Below, in pieces: positions 11,600 to 24,451 of a stretch of DNA of 64,000 nucleotides (its first letter is position 1; each line of letters begins with the position of its first letter). Under the pieces are notes generated by a model. That model had not been told where the DNA came from. It saw only the letters and a list, made by a program, of their open reading frames with translations, and did no database searches. The translations under genes and the position numbers were made by a program. The stretch is from Euryodendron excelsum (taxonomy: Eukaryota; Streptophyta; Magnoliopsida; Ericales; Pentaphylacaceae): NCBI GenBank assembly GCA_033060915.1, contig CM065396.1, positions 8,077,501 through 8,141,500 of the forward strand, given 5' to 3'.

Positions 11600-14110
11600 T
11601 ATTTACTTTGAAAAACAATGTTTGAAAAATACGATGCATGATATGCAAGTGCAAGATGAGAGAATTGGAAAATAGAAATTGATTTGAAAAGAAATTGATT
11701 TGATTTGAAAATAGATTTGAAGAAATAGAATTGAAATTGAAAAGGTTTGAAAATTGAAAGTAGAAGTTTGAAAATAGAAATTTTGGAATTTTGAAAATAG
11801 ATTGGAATTTGGGATTTGAAAAGATTTTGAAAACCACACCCATGAGGGTGGAATTGAAAGCTTGAAAAATATTGTGACCGCACCTATGAAGGTTGCCTAC
11901 GTATCCCTTTGGGGGAATCAGGTCAGTCGTAGTTCGGACCGGAGTCCGATTGAAAAGAGATTGATTTGAAGAGAGAGATTGGATTGGAAGAAAGAGATTG
12001 AATTGAAAATTGGATTTGATTTGAGATTAGAAGAAGAGATTAGAAATTGAAATTGAGAAGAAGATTGGACTTTGATTTGAAAAGATTGATTTTGGAAAGA
12101 CTTGGTTTTGGAAAGATGGAGGTTTAGGAAACCTAGACTTAGGAAAGATAGGAGACCTAGGGAAGACTTGAGATTAAGAAAGATTGGATTGGAATGTTGG
12201 ATCTGGAAGATTTAGAAAAATCGGATTTTTAGAAAATGTTCGAATTAGGAAAGGAAGGTTTCGTTTTTGGAAAGTTTTGAAATTAGTAAAGTTTGGAATT
12301 TAAGAAAGTTTTAGGTTTAGGAAAGTTTTCACTTTAGGAAAGTGTTGTTTTAGGAAAGTTTCAATTTAGGAAAGTATTCAAATTAGGAAAGTTTTGAATT
12401 AAGAAAGTTTTGAAAATTGGAAAGTTTCGTTTTAGGAAAGGTTTGAAAAAGGAAAGTTTTTAGTTTAGGAAATGTTTGAATTAAGAAAGTTTCAACTTAA
12501 GAAAGTCTTAAATTAAAAAGTCTTGAGTTTAGAAAAGTCTTAGATTTGAAAAGATTTTGAAGTTTAAGAGAGTTTAGAATTTAGAAAGTTTTAGGTTTAG
12601 AAAAATTCAGCTTAAGAAAGTTTCAAATTTAGAAAGTTTTGAATTTAGGAAGCTTAGAATTTTAGAAAGATTTGAAATGTAGAAAGTTTAGGATTTAGAA
12701 AGTTTTAGAATTTTTAGAAAATCTTGAGATTAGGAAATTTTTGAGTTTAGGAAGAGTTTGAAAACTTGGATTTGAAAAAGATTTTGGAAAGGGGTAGAAT
12801 TAAGAAAGGGTTGAATTAGGAAAGATTGGAAAGTTGAGTTTTAGAGTTTAGGAAAGATTTTTACGTTCAAGTTTTGGAAACTTAAGATTTAGGAAAGTAG
12901 AAGTTTAGGAAGGATTTAAATTAGGAAAGAGTTGGATTTTAAAACTTAAGGAAAGGTTTAAAGTTTAGGTTTAGGAAACTTATGGTTTAGGAAGGATTTG
13001 AATTAGGAAAGGTTTGGATTAGGAAGGGATTGGATTTGGTTTCTAAAAGAGAAAGGTTGGATTTTGTTTCCAAAAACGGAGGATAGGATCTAGTTTCCTA
13101 AACGGGGAGATTGGATTTGGTTTCCTATAGCAAATGTTTGATTTTGTTTCCTAAAGGGAAGATTTGACTTGGCAAGGATTTGGAAAAGGAGATTCTAGAA
13201 ACCTAGATTTGAAAAACCATAGTTTTGACCTAGAAAATAGGTTTTGGAAACATGTATAGTTTTGATGTGAAAACAAGAGATTTTGGAAACCTAGGTTTGG
13301 GGTAAAGTTTGAAAACCATGTTTTTGGGAAGAAAATTTAGGGTTTCCTAATTGTGGGTTCTAGGGCTTGACTTGGGCTCTAAGGAAAAGGGATTTTTAGA
13401 AAGTGCGTTTTTAGAAACGTAGATTTTCTAGAAGGGAATCCTAGGAAGGAGTTTTTAGAAAGTGAATTTGAAGAGGGAGTTTTTGGAAAAAGATTTTAAA
13501 GAGAGGGAGTTTTGGAAAGTGTGTTTTTAGAAACGAAGATTTTTAGAATGAAAATCCTAGAGGAGAATTTCTAGAAGGGAGATTTTGGAAAGAGAGTTTT
13601 TTAGAAAGATTTTTGGAAGAGGTTGTTGGAGAGAGTTTTTAGGAAGGTGAATTTAGGGAGTGTTCTTAGAAAGAGATTTTAAAGAGCAGGAGTTTTGGAA
13701 AGTTTGAAAAAGGGAATTTTGAAAAATAGATTTTGGAAGGGAGTTTTTAAAAACAATTTTAGAGAGGAGAGTTTTAGGAAAGTATGTTGAAAAAGAGATT
13801 TTTAGGAAGAGAAATTTAGAAAAAGAGTTTTTAGAAGGTATAAAAACATCTCACTTTCCTAAAGCAATTCTAACCATAAGAGGGCTATAACCACTTTTAA
13901 GAAAGAGGTTTTGAGAACAAGGTTTGAAAATATAGACCAAAAGGCCACTTTTAATATAACACTTTCCTAAAGCAACTCTAGCCATGGAAAGGCTAGAATC
14001 ACCTTGGAATTGTGGTTTTGAAAACAAGTTTTTGAAAAAGAGATTTTAATGCAATTTTGAAAACAAGTTTGAAAACGTTTTGAAAAACAACTTTTGAAAA
14101 CGGTTTTTGG
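11600..14110 (-). repeat. G-depleted quasi-repeat in U5 of element 1 LTR
   Basis: On the sense (minus) strand the text is a drifting repetition of ACTTTCCTAAATT-like words with very few G residues. Spacing between TTTCC(T/A)AA cores is irregular, about 12-25 bp. The short hydrophobic frames here are by-products of the composition. Confidence 0.8.
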
Positions 14111-14400
14111 AAGATGCAAGACTATGATATGCACAATGCAATTTGGGGTCGTGAACATACAAGGCTAAGGCTTCACCACATAATCAAGGGGGCCAGACCC
14201 ACGTGGTCTCTGGTTAGATTAGAAGAAAGCCCCCGACACGATGACTCTCCCATAGTCCAATCCTACACATGGACCGGGAATCCCCTTGTTTCAAGCATGC
14301 AAAGAAAGGGGGGGAAAGAGATGGGGGATTAAAATAGAGAAAACCCAAGTGGGTTGGAGAGAGAAGAGAGAGGGGGGAAGTGCAGAAAATTAAAGAGGGA

Positions 14401-14406
14401 GCCTAC
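14401..14406 (-). promoter_or_regulatory. Putative 5' splice site in LTR after the polyA signal
   Basis: Sense-strand AAG|GTAGGC follows AATAAA by about 12 bases. The same AAG/GTAGGT-like site is present in the LTRs near 26233, 39230, 50580 and 62240. Paired with the acceptor at 9669 it would remove about 4.7 kb, including U5, the PBS and the leader. Confidence 0.45.
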
Positions 14407-14436
14407 CTTGTATCTTGTTTATTTTGTGCGCCGTGC

Positions 14437-14470
14437 AGTCTTCGGTCTTCGGTCTTCGGTCTTCGGTCTT
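14437..14470. repeat. Short tandem (GTCTTCG)n in element 1 LTR
   Basis: Four direct copies of a 7-base unit lie just downstream (in sense direction) of the TATA box. Other LTRs have only degenerate versions. Confidence 0.8.
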
Positions 14471-14730
14471 GATCTTCACCCTCAGTCTTCAAGGATTGTC
14501 TTCAAGCTTTGAATGGCTATTCTTCAAGTCTTCGGAGAGTGGTTGAAGGCTAGTGTATGAGTGTATGGGGGAGTGTATGAGTGTATAGGAGGCTAGGGTT
14601 TGTGTATAGTGGCTAGGGTTTGGGAAAACCTAGGGACGCTAGGGTTTTGGAGATGCTCGAGCTCTGTATATCGAAATATAGGATTTTTAGGTTAAGTTTG
14701 CAGACCCCTTTCACTTTGAATGAGGCTCTG

Positions 14731-14738
14731 TATTTATA
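14731..14738 (-). promoter_or_regulatory. TATA box of element 1 LTR
   Basis: TATAAATA on the minus strand, with GGCGCC palindromes just upstream. The identical context is at 25909, 38909 and 61909 in plus-strand LTRs. Confidence 0.75.
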
Positions 14739-15664
14739 GAGGGAGGACAAGCCTGGCGCCTGTTGCAGTGGCGCCTGTTGTAGTGGCGCCAGGGCAAAAT
14801 TTTTACTGGCGCCAGGCTATTTTTTGGCTTGGCGCCACTACTAGTGGCGCCAGCCATTTAGGAAACAATTAAGGTCGGCAAGCAACGTATCTTTGACTAG
14901 ATTTGGGCGCCTGTACTAGTGACTACCATGTAAACTTTAGCCTGGCTTCACTAGGAGTGACTCCGGAAAGTCCGAGAATGATTTGAAAGAGTCGGAACTG
15001 ACCCGGAAGGCCGAAAAGGAGCAGGAACACTTAAAATAGTGTCCTGGAGGTATTTGACTTGAAAAGTGAGGATTGGATGTGTCGGAAAGGTTGACCGAGC
15101 CTTTAGGGGCAAAACGGTCAATCGGACTGGAAAACTGCCGGGACAGACTCAAACTGTCCCGGAAGAAGACTTGGGATCTGGAAACATTATTTAGAATGTT
15201 CCCAGAGGTTGCCGGTTTGATACCCAGAGCCGGCGTGGTCGAAAATGGAAATCGGCCCACTAGGGGCAAAACGGTCATTTTGTACCGGGTTTGCCGGCAC
15301 TGACTCGGAATGGTCCGAAAGGTAAAGGAAGGTCGAGAACACTATAAAAAGTATTCTTGGGACATTACCGGTTTGATACCCAGAGCCGGTGTGGTCGAAG
15401 AAGGAGACCGGCCCTCCAGGGGCAAAACGGTCATTTTGCACCGGGTTGGCCGGAACTGACTCGGAATGGTCCGGAAAGGTAAAGGAAGGTCGAGAACACT
15501 ATAAAAAGTATTCTCGGGACATTACCGGTTTGATACCCAGAGCTGGTGTGGTTCCCGGGGCGTTCGGATGCCTAGGGGCAAAATGGTCATCTTGACCGAA
15601 AAAGGTCCAAAGGGTAATTTGGTCATTTTTCACCGAAGTGAGCTAACAAACATGGGTATTGACC

Positions 15665-16110
15665 TAGGTTTTGAGTGTTTCCGCCACTCGGACGGGGTTG
15701 AGTATTTCCGCTACTCGGACGGGGTTGACTATTTCCGCTACTCGGACGGGGTTGACGATTTGAGAGTATTTCCGCTACTCTAACGGTTCTGTGAGTACTT
15801 CTGCTAACGGTTCTGTGAGTACTTCCGCTACTCTAACGGTTCTGTGAGTATTTCCGCTACTCTAACGGTTGAGTATTTCCGCTACTCGGACGGCTCCGTG
15901 AGTACTTCCGCTACTCTAACGGTTGAGTATTTCCGCTACTCGAACGGCTCTGTGAGTATTTCCGTTACTCTAACGGGTCTATGAGTATTTCCGCTACTCT
16001 AACAGGTCTGTGAGTATTTCCGCTACTCTAACAGTTTTGTGAGTATTTCTGCTACTCTAACGGTTTTGTAAGTAGTTTTGCTACTCGGACTGTCTCGAGG
16101 AATAAATTGT
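15665..16110 (-). repeat. ~29-bp tandem repeats in U3 of element 1 LTR
   Basis: More than a dozen imperfect copies of a unit like GAGTATTTCCGCTACTCTAA plus CGGTTCTGT. The same unit occurs in 1-5 copies in the other LTRs, so copy number is highly variable. It has no spacer structure like CRISPR. Confidence 0.85.
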
Positions 16111-16538
16111 CTCGAGAGAGGGATTGGAAAGGGGTCTTACCGACTCCGAAGAGACGTGCCTGGGTTTTAAGTGTTTCCGCCACTCTAACGGTGTGAGTGT
16201 TTTCGCCACTCTGACGGTTTGGTCAGTGTTTCCGCCACTCCGACGGTTTTGTGAGTGTTTCCGCCACTCTGACGGTTTTGTGAGTAGTTTTGCTACTCGG
16301 ACCGTCTCGAGGAATAAACTGTCTCGAGAGAGGGATTGGATTTGGAATAAGAAAGGACAATGCCCCTAAGGGCATTTTGGTCATTTTGCCTCTGTTTGGG
16401 CCTGACAGGCCTGCGAAGCGATGGAAAGACGGAATTTGGACTAGAGGATTGGTTTCGATTGGAATATGTCCATAATGACTTGAAAACAAGTCTGGACGGA
16501 GTGTAGACTGCCGAGCGGTCAAAAATTGGGTGCTTACA

Positions 16539-18299
16539 TCGAGCTCTGTATATCGAAATATAGGATTTTTAGGTTAAGTTTGCAGACCCTTTTCATGTTG
16601 AATGAGGCTCTGTATTTATAGAGGTTGGACAAAACTGGCGCCTGTTGTAGTGGCGCCAGGCCAAATTCTACACTAGCGCCACTAGGAGTGGCGCCATGCC
16701 ATTTTTTGGCTTATAGTGGCGCCAGCCAATTCGGAAAGATTTAAGGTCGGCAAGCAACGTCTCTTTGACTAGATTTGGGCGCCTGTACTAGTGACTACCA
16801 TGCAATTTTTGGCCTAGCTTCACTAGGAGTGACTCTGGAAAGTTCGGGAATGATTTGAAGGAGCCGGGAATGACCCAGAAGGCCGGAAAGGAGTAGGAAC
16901 ACTTAAAATAGTGTCTTGGAGGTATTTGACTTGGAAAGTGAGGATAAGGTGGGTCAGAAAGGTTGACCGGGCCTTTAGGGGCAAAACGGTCAATTGGACC
17001 GGAAAACTGTCGGGGCGAACTCGGATTGTCCTGGAAAAAGACTTGGGATCTGGAAACATCATTTAGAATGTTCCCAGAGGTTGTCGGTTTGATTCCCAGA
17101 GCCGGCGTGGTCGGAAAAGGAGACCGGCCCACTAGGGGCAAAACGGTTATTTTGTATCGGGTTTGCCGGAACTGACTCAGAATGATCCGAAAAGGTAAGG
17201 GGAGGTTGAGAACACTATAAAAAGTATTATCGGGTCATTACCAGTTCGATACCCAGAGCCGGTGTGGTTGGAAAGGAAGACCGGCCCACCAGGGGGAAAA
17301 CGGTCATTTTGTACCGGGTTGGCCGGAACTGACTCGGAATGATCCGGAAAGGTAAAGGAAGATTGAGAATACTATAAAAAGTATTCTTGGGACATTACCG
17401 GTTTCATACCCAGAGCCGGTGTGGTCCTCGGGGCATTCGGATGCTTAGGGGTAAAATGGTCATCTTGACCGGAAAGTCTTGGAAAAGGTCCTAAGGATAG
17501 TCTGGTCATTTTTCACTGAAGTGAGCTAACAGACGCGGGTGTTGACCTAGGTTTTGAGTGTCTCCGCCACTCTAACGGTGTGAGTATTTCCGCTACTCGG
17601 ACGGGGTTGAGTATTTCCGTTACTCGGACGGGGTTGAGTATTTCCACTACTCTAACGGCTTTGTGAGTATTTCCGCTACTCTAACGGTTTGGTGAGTAGT
17701 TTCGCTACTCGGACCGTCTCAAGGAATAAACTATCTCGAGAGAGGGATTGGAAAGGGGTCTTACCATCTCCGAAGAGACGTGCCTAAATTGGAACCGTCT
17801 CGAGGAATAAACTGTCTCGAGAGTGGGATTGGAAAGGGGTCTTACCGTCTCCGAAGAGACGTGCCTGGATTGGAACCGTCCCGAGGAATAAACTGTCTCG
17901 AGAGTGGGATTGGAAAGGGGTCTTACCGTCTCCGAAGAGACGTGCCTGGATTGTGAGTGTTTCCGCCACTCTAACGGTTTTGTGAGTACTTCCGCTACTC
18001 TAACAGTTTTGTGAGTGTTTCCGCCACTCTAATGGTTTTGTGAGTAGTTTTGCTACTCGGACCATCTTGAGGAATAAACTGTCTTGAGAGAGGGACTGGA
18101 ATTGGAATAAGAAAGGACAATGCCCCTAAGGGCATTTTGGTCATTTTGCCTCTATTTGGGCCTGATAGGCCCGCGAAGCGATGGAAAGACGGAATTTGGA
18201 CCTAGAGGATTGGTTTCGATTTGAATATGCCCAAAATGACTTGAAAACAAGTCTGGACGGAGTGTAGACTGCCGAGCTGTCCAAAATGGGGTGCTTACA
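16539..18299 (-). mobile_element. Truncated second LTR copy (U3 plus TATA) abutting element 1
   Basis: It repeats the LTR from its TGTAAGCACCCC end (18299) through the TATA box (16613-16620) and stops at the GAGCTCGA found about 90 bp downstream of the TATA box. There it meets the perfect TG end of the full LTR at 16538. This is either the remnant of an older LTR into which element 1 inserted, or a tandem U3 duplication. It contains three 81-bp units (GAATAAA words at 17724, 17805, 17886). Confidence 0.85.
17720..17960 (-). repeat. 81-bp tandem repeat, three copies
   Basis: Exact 81-base spacing between successive GAATAAA words. This is the same unit as the 12-copy array at 59922-60840. Confidence 0.9.
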
Positions 18300-19522
18300 T
18301 TCCTGCACCATTTTGTTAATTTGAACATGTATTATAACAGGAATTATCTCTATTTTAAGGTAAGGATTACTTCCCTAGAATCGGATTCTCATCATGGTGT
18401 TCTTGGTAGGGACCCGCATTGTTCCTTCTTCTTGGCTCATTGATTAAGAAAGAATGCCTTTTCCGACGATTGCAATTTCTCCCTTTCTTTTCCTGCCATG
18501 ATCTGAAAATGGTCTACCTGTTGTTTGAGATAGACTTGAGAAGGAAGCAAAAATTCTTCTCTTTTTTTTTTTTTTTCCCATCGGTGCCTTTGTAGGTTTT
18601 CACCAATCCTAGCTCTGTCATTTTTGCGTCTTGGTGCCGTTGCGGGTTTTCACCAGACCAACATGTTTGTGTCTTGTCATGCCTCCATCTTTTTACTTGT
18701 GACGCTCTTTTGAGTTTTCGCCGTGCCCTTGGGGTCATGCCTCTTTTTTTTTTTAGCAACAAGGAATTCCCTTATAATTAAAGGACGACCAGCTCGTTAG
18801 GGGTGAAGACCTAGGTATTCGGACATTCGTCGACATTCAAAAATCATCATTTTTCTTGTGTCAAACTCAATTTAGATTAGGCGATTGTCATTGATTAGAG
18901 AGGACTTTTTAAGTTAGGCTTTAATGAGGCTAGGTTATGGGGCTTTGAAAGGAAGGGTATGGAAGGCCCAAAGTGCTGCACTTCTTTTAGGTTTGTTATG
19001 GACTGGTGATCACTCTTTCAGCATTCCTTCTCTTTGGTTTTTTTTCTCATATAGGGTTCATTGTTTCTTTTGGTTTTGCCCCAACACCGCTATTTGCATT
19101 GTCTGTTGAGTCCTCGGGGCACCTCATCATTTCATCATTCATTTTTTTTTTCAAATACTGCATTGTCTCCTCCTTTTTCAATGTATGAGGAAGCTTTCTT
19201 TCTTCTCACGTTTCATTTTCTCATTTTCCTTTCCAAATTTACTTTTCACCCATTGTGCGCGGTGATCACCAGGTCTGGTTTGTTGAAGAAATATAATCAA
19301 CTCAAAATGGGTTATAGCAAGGGATGTGACATACCAGGTGAAATGAATTGATGGCCTCTCATCATATCAATTTAACCTGTCTAATCTTCACAAGTTCTTT
19401 CACAAGAATTTCAATGATTCAGGAAGGGAACATACACATTTTTTTCTTTCAACAAAATCCACAGGCCTCTCTTCATTGCAACGGACTTCCTTATTGCTCA
19501 AAAGAAAATAAGAACTTCTGAT
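18300..19522. other. 3' spacer of pol-bearing fragment A'
   Basis: No gene. It is homologous to 1585-2816, sharing the TTTTCACCA...AGCTCTGTCATTTTTGC segments and T-tracts. It is interrupted on the left by the LTR end at 18299. The first five bases (TTCCT) would be the target-site duplication of that insertion, but the partner is not in the window. Confidence 0.65.
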
Positions 19523-21050
19523 TTATATAAAGTAATGCTTGATTGCGTCAGAATTTAATGGGTTGGAAAACTCTTGCTCATCCATCTCTGGTAATATGGG
19601 TGCTCCTCCTGTCAGGACCTCCTTGACTATAAAAGGCCCTTCGTAGTCCGGAGCAAACTTTCCTCGAGCTTCTTATTGGTTGGAAATGATCTTTTTTAGC
19701 ACTAAATCCCCGACCCAAAAACTTTGGGGTCTCACTTTCTTATGAAATACCCTAGCTAACCTCCTTTTGTAGCATTGCACGTGGTAAATAACGACTAGCC
19801 GTTTCTCATTCAGCAAGCACAGTTGTGCATATCGGTCTTTAATCCATTCTGCCTCGTCTAGCTGAGTCTCCATTAGTACCCTCATGGAAGGAACTTCTAT
19901 CTCGACAAGGAGCACAACTTCATTGCCTAGACCAACTCATAAGGGTTGTGCTGGTAGAGACCCTCATTGTGGTTTGGTAGGCCATGAGTGCGAAAGGGAT
20001 TTTCTCATGCCAATCTTTGTAGTGGTTGATCATCTTTCAGAGGATTCTCTTGATGTTTTTGTTGGTAGCTTCTACTCCCCCGTTCATCTATGGCCGATAG
20101 CTCACTGAATTCTGGGTGGTGATTTTGAAGTTTTAACAGAACTGGGCCATCAGGTCATTATTCAGGTTGGTGGCGTTATCAGTGATGAGTGATTCTGAAA
20201 CCCCATGCTAGTAGATAATGTGATTCTTGATGAATTTGTTGATTACCTTCTTAGTGACATGTACATAAGATGTGGCTTCTACCCATTTTGTGAAATAATT
20301 GACAGCAACCAAGATGAACCGGTGTCCATTTAAGGCTTTTAGGGAGATTGGGCCAGTCATATCCATCCCCCCACATAGAAAAAGGCCATGGGGCTGTCAT
20401 CGATTGGAGCTCAACAGGTGGGGTTTTCATCATGTCCCCGTGTATCTGACATTTGTGGCACCTTAGGACATATCGAACACAATCTGTTTCCATGGTGGTC
20501 TAATAGTATCCCGTCCTAAGAATCTTTTTGGAAAGGGTACACCCATTCATGTGGGGCACACAGGTCCCTTCATGGACTTCTCCTATGATTTCTCCCACTT
20601 TTGCTGCATCAACGCACTTTAGGGGCCCTAGGGGAGATCTTTTGAAGAGCTCATTTCCAACCAGAAAATACTGGGCCGCCATCCTTCGGATCATCTTCTT
20701 ATCGCTCTGTATTGTCCGTGCAGGGAACTCTCCAGTCTGCATATATCTCTTGATGTCATAGAACCAAGGCCGCCCATCTAGCTTGGTGGAGGTGTTGAGG
20801 CAGTGAGACGGGTATCTCGAAGAAATATTTGGAGGGTAGGAATTTCAGAATCATCATCCACTTTAATAGCTGCAGCCAAGGTAGCTAAAGCATCGACAAA
20901 ACTATTTTCAGTTTGGGGAATATGGTAGAAATCTATTTTTCGAAACCTTTAACAGAGGTCCTTGATTTACTGATGATAAGGAAAAAGTTTGTCATCCCTA
21001 GTTTGATACACCTCTTTAGTTTGCTGAATCACCAGATCAGAATCCACGAA
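19523..21050 (-). pseudogene. pol: Decayed pol fragment A': RNase H part and integrase
   Basis: It is collinear with 2817-4287 but broken by stops and frameshifts. Open pieces lie at 20500-20742 (HEGTCVPHMNG...), 20251-20493 (CHKCQIHGDMMKTPP) and 19673-19915 (IKDRYAQLCLLNEKRL). It extends about 60 bases further into RNase H than copy A (DSDLVIQQTKEV). The stop is at 19523-19525. The frame is cut at 21050 by the LTR end of element 2. It is clearly older than copy A. Confidence 0.9.
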
Positions 21051-23399
21051 TGTCGCGCTCAAATTTTTCGCACTCGAGGAATACACACATAAGTGGGAAA
21101 AATACTGTACTCTCTCGTTATAACTCATCCTCCTAGAAGAATGAGTGCGACTAGGTTTGAATTGAAAATTGATTTGAATAAAGGGCTTTTGGAAACATTT
21201 GGAGTCGCCACCTAACTTGATTAAGGTGAGTTAGGTCACCTAAAAACTAAACACAATCTGAAGACTACACACGATTTTGAAAATATTTCCTCAAGAGAGA
21301 GTTTTTAAGAAAACAGGTTGTTTGGCAACCTTTGAAAAATATTTAAGCCCTTTTTTGAAAATAACTTCGTTTTGGTATTTGAAAACAGTGATCCTAGGTT
21401 CAGAGGTTGGTTACATGTATAGAAGACGCACTAAGCCATCACCTTATCCCACTCTTGCGGTACCTACATGTCTATTCACCCTAGATTTACCTATTAGAGC
21501 CTTCGATTAACAAATGTCCAAAACTATCCACTTGAGAAAAGAATTTTTAGAAAGAAACTAACATGATGCATGATGTGCAAGTGCAAGAATAAGATTTAAT
21601 TTGAAAATAGATTTGAAAAGAACTTGATTTGAAACTTGAAAGAAAGATTGAAGGATTGGAAATAGATTGAAGATTTGAAAAATAGATTTTAAAATTAGAC
21701 ATTTAAAATAGATTATAGAATTGGAAACTTGAAAAAAGTTGTGACCGCACCCATGAGGGTTGCCTACGCATCTTTTTTGAGGAATTAGGTCAGTCGTAGT
21801 TTGGACAAGAGTCCGATAGAAAATAGAAGGTTTTGATTTGAGCTTAGAACAGAAGATTTGAAAAAGGATTTGATTTGAACTTAGAATAGAGGATTGGAAA
21901 TTGGAATTTGGAATTGAAAGGATTTGACTATGATCTTTGATTGGAAGATTTGAAAAGATTAGTTTTGGAAAGCTAGATTTTAGAAAACCTAGACCTAGGA
22001 AAGATGGGATTTAGGAAAGACTTGAGGTTTAAGAAATATTTGACTTGACTTGGACTTGGAAGATTAGGAAAGGTTCAAATTAAGAAAGGTTCAAAATAGG
22101 AAAGTTTCGTTTTAGGAAAGTTTCGTCTTAGAAAGTTTTGAAATTGTAAAGCTTGATTTTAGAAAGTTTTTGAAACAATAAAGTTTCAAATTTAGAAAGT
22201 TTTGAAATTTAGAAAGTTTAGGATTTGGAAAGATTTAAAATTAAGAAAGGTTTGAGTTTCAGAAAGATTTGAAGATTTAGATTTGGAAAGCTGAAATTTG
22301 GAAAGGTATGGAATTAGGAAAGGGTTGAATTAGGAAAGATTTAGAAGCTTAAAGTTTAAGAAAAAATTTAAAAATTTAAGTTTAGGAAACTTAAGGTTTA
22401 GGAAAGTACGAGATTAGGAAGGATTTGAATTCCTATCTCCTAAAACAAAGGATTAGATTTTGTTTCTAAAAAGAGATGATTTGATTTCATTTCCAAAAAC
22501 GGAGGATAGAATCTAGTTTCCTAAATGGGAGATTGGATTTAGTTTCCTAAAGGGAAGATAGGATTTGAAATGGATTTGAAATGTGAAGTTTTAGAAACCC
22601 TAGATTTGGAAGACTATAGGTTTGACGTAAAAAATGGGTTTTGGAAACCTATGATTTAGATGTAAAAAGGAGATTTTGGAAACCTAGGTTTTGAGGCAAG
22701 AGTGGAAATCATGTTTTGAGAAAGGAAATTGGGGTTTCCTAATCGTTGGCTCTAGGGTTTGACTTGGACTCTAAGAAAAGAGATTTTTGGAAAGTGAGTT
22801 TTTAGAAAGGGACATTTTTGGAAGGAAATCCTAGATAGGAGTTTTTAAAAAGTGAACTTGAAAAGAAAGTTTTTGGAAAGGAATTTTGGAAAGTAAAACT
22901 TTGAGAGAGTTTTTCGAAAAAGTGGTTTTGGAAGAAGATCTTAAAAAGGAGTTTTTTGGAAAGGGAATTTTGAAAAGAGAGTGTTTTGGAAAGGTATTTT
23001 CGAAAAGAGATTTTCTAGGAACGAGATCTAGGGAGCTTTTTTAGAAAGTGAATGTTGAAGAGAGCATTTTGGAAAGGAGTTTGAAGAGGAGTTTCGAAAA
23101 ATAGATTTTCGGAAGGAGTTTTTGAAAACAATTTTGAAAAGGAGATTGGAGAGAGTTTTTAGAAAGTATGTTGGAAAAGAGATTTTTAGAAGGAGAGATT
23201 TGAAAAGAAAGTTTTTGGAACGTCCATAAAAATATCTCACTTTCCTGAAGCCACTCTAACCATAAGAAGGTTAGAACCACTCTAATATAGTGGTTTTGAA
23301 AACAGCAAGGATTTGAAAATATGGATCATATTGGTCACTTTAAATGTAACACTTTCCTAAAACAACCCTAGCCATGGAAAGGCTAGAATCAACTTAGGA

Positions 23400-23425
23400 T
23401 TGTGACTACCACGTAATTTTTAGCC
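23400..23425. other. Deletion junction removing the promoter of element 2 LTR
   Basis: Sequence corresponding to about 14012-14920 of element 1 is absent here. A GTG shared at the two sides may be the microhomology. Confidence 0.7.
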
Positions 23426-24451
23426 TTGCTTTACTAGGAGTGACTCTTAAATGTCTAGAAATAATTTGAAGGGGTCGGGAATGACCCGAAAGGCTGGAAA
23501 GGGACAAGAACCCTTAGAATAGAGTCTTAGAGATATTAGACTTGAAAAATGACAACAAGATGTGTTGGAAGGGTTGTTCGGGCCATTAAGGGCAAAACGG
23601 TCAACCGGGCCAGAAAGCTGCTAGGGCGGACTCAGAATGTCCCCAAAGAAGACTCGAGATTTGAAAACATTATTTAGAATGTTCCCAAAGGTTACCGGTT
23701 TGATATCCAGAGCTGGCGTGGTTATAAAAGAAAACCAGCTCGCTAGGGGCAAAACGGTCATTTCGCACCGGGTTTGCCGGAATTGACTCGGAATGATCTA
23801 GAAAGATAATGGAAAGTCAAGAATACTATAAGAAGCATTCTCGGGAGGTTACCGGTGTGATACCCAGAGCCGGTGTGGTTCCTAGGGCGTTCGGATGCCT
23901 AGGAGCAAAATGGTCATCTTGACCAAAAAGTCTCAGAATTGGCCCAAAACTGACTAGAAGGCACCTAATCATGCCGGATTGCCTTTAAGACAATCTTGAA
24001 AATGTGGACTTACCGTTCTGAGGACTTAGGTACTTTCTCAATAAATGTTTTAGAAATGGCCCCAAGGGCAGTTTGGTCATTTTTCACCAAAGTGGGCTAG
24101 CAGGCCCGGTGTTGACTTGGGTTTTGAGTGTTTTCGCCACTTTGAAAATGGTTCTGTGATACAAGGGTTTGTTGGCAATTCCCTATTTTGATCTGTTTAC
24201 GAGTGTTTTCGCCACTCTAACAGTTGCGATGTTTACGAGTACTTCTGCTACTCTAACGGTTCGCGATCATTCATGAGACTGCCTAATCTGAGGAAGCTGC
24301 AAAATAGACTTAGTACTTGAGGAATCAACTTTCTCGAAAGGTGTGCCAAAATGGACATTTCTACATTGGCGGGCTAGCAGGCGCCAAAGGTGGACAGTTC
24401 TACTATCTCGGGGATTTGAGGTCTCGTCCTAGTCGATAGGTTTAAAAGGAC

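Larger units (their letters stand above)
11110..16538 (-). mobile_element. 5' LTR of element 1 (5429 bp)
   Basis: On the minus strand it begins TGTAAGCACCC (16538) and ends GGGTGCGACA (11110), directly next to the PBS. U3 holds ~157-bp and ~29-bp tandem repeats and GGCGCC palindromes (about 14750-14860). A TATA box is at 14731-14738 and AATAAA at 14418-14423. A long C-depleted plus strand (sense G-depleted) spans about 11600-14110. It is much longer than usual gypsy LTRs but typical of Ogre-like elements. Confidence 0.9.

Noticed and set aside
11586..11883. Three overlapping minus-strand frames near the LTR end
   Set aside because: Low-complexity FQNSKF-type peptides from the same quasi-repeat, matching copies at 28621-28918 and 41562-41906 in other LTRs.
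15665..16110. Regular ~29-bp repeats as a CRISPR-like array
   Set aside because: Units are directly adjacent without unique spacers, in a plant LTR, and copy number varies between LTRs.
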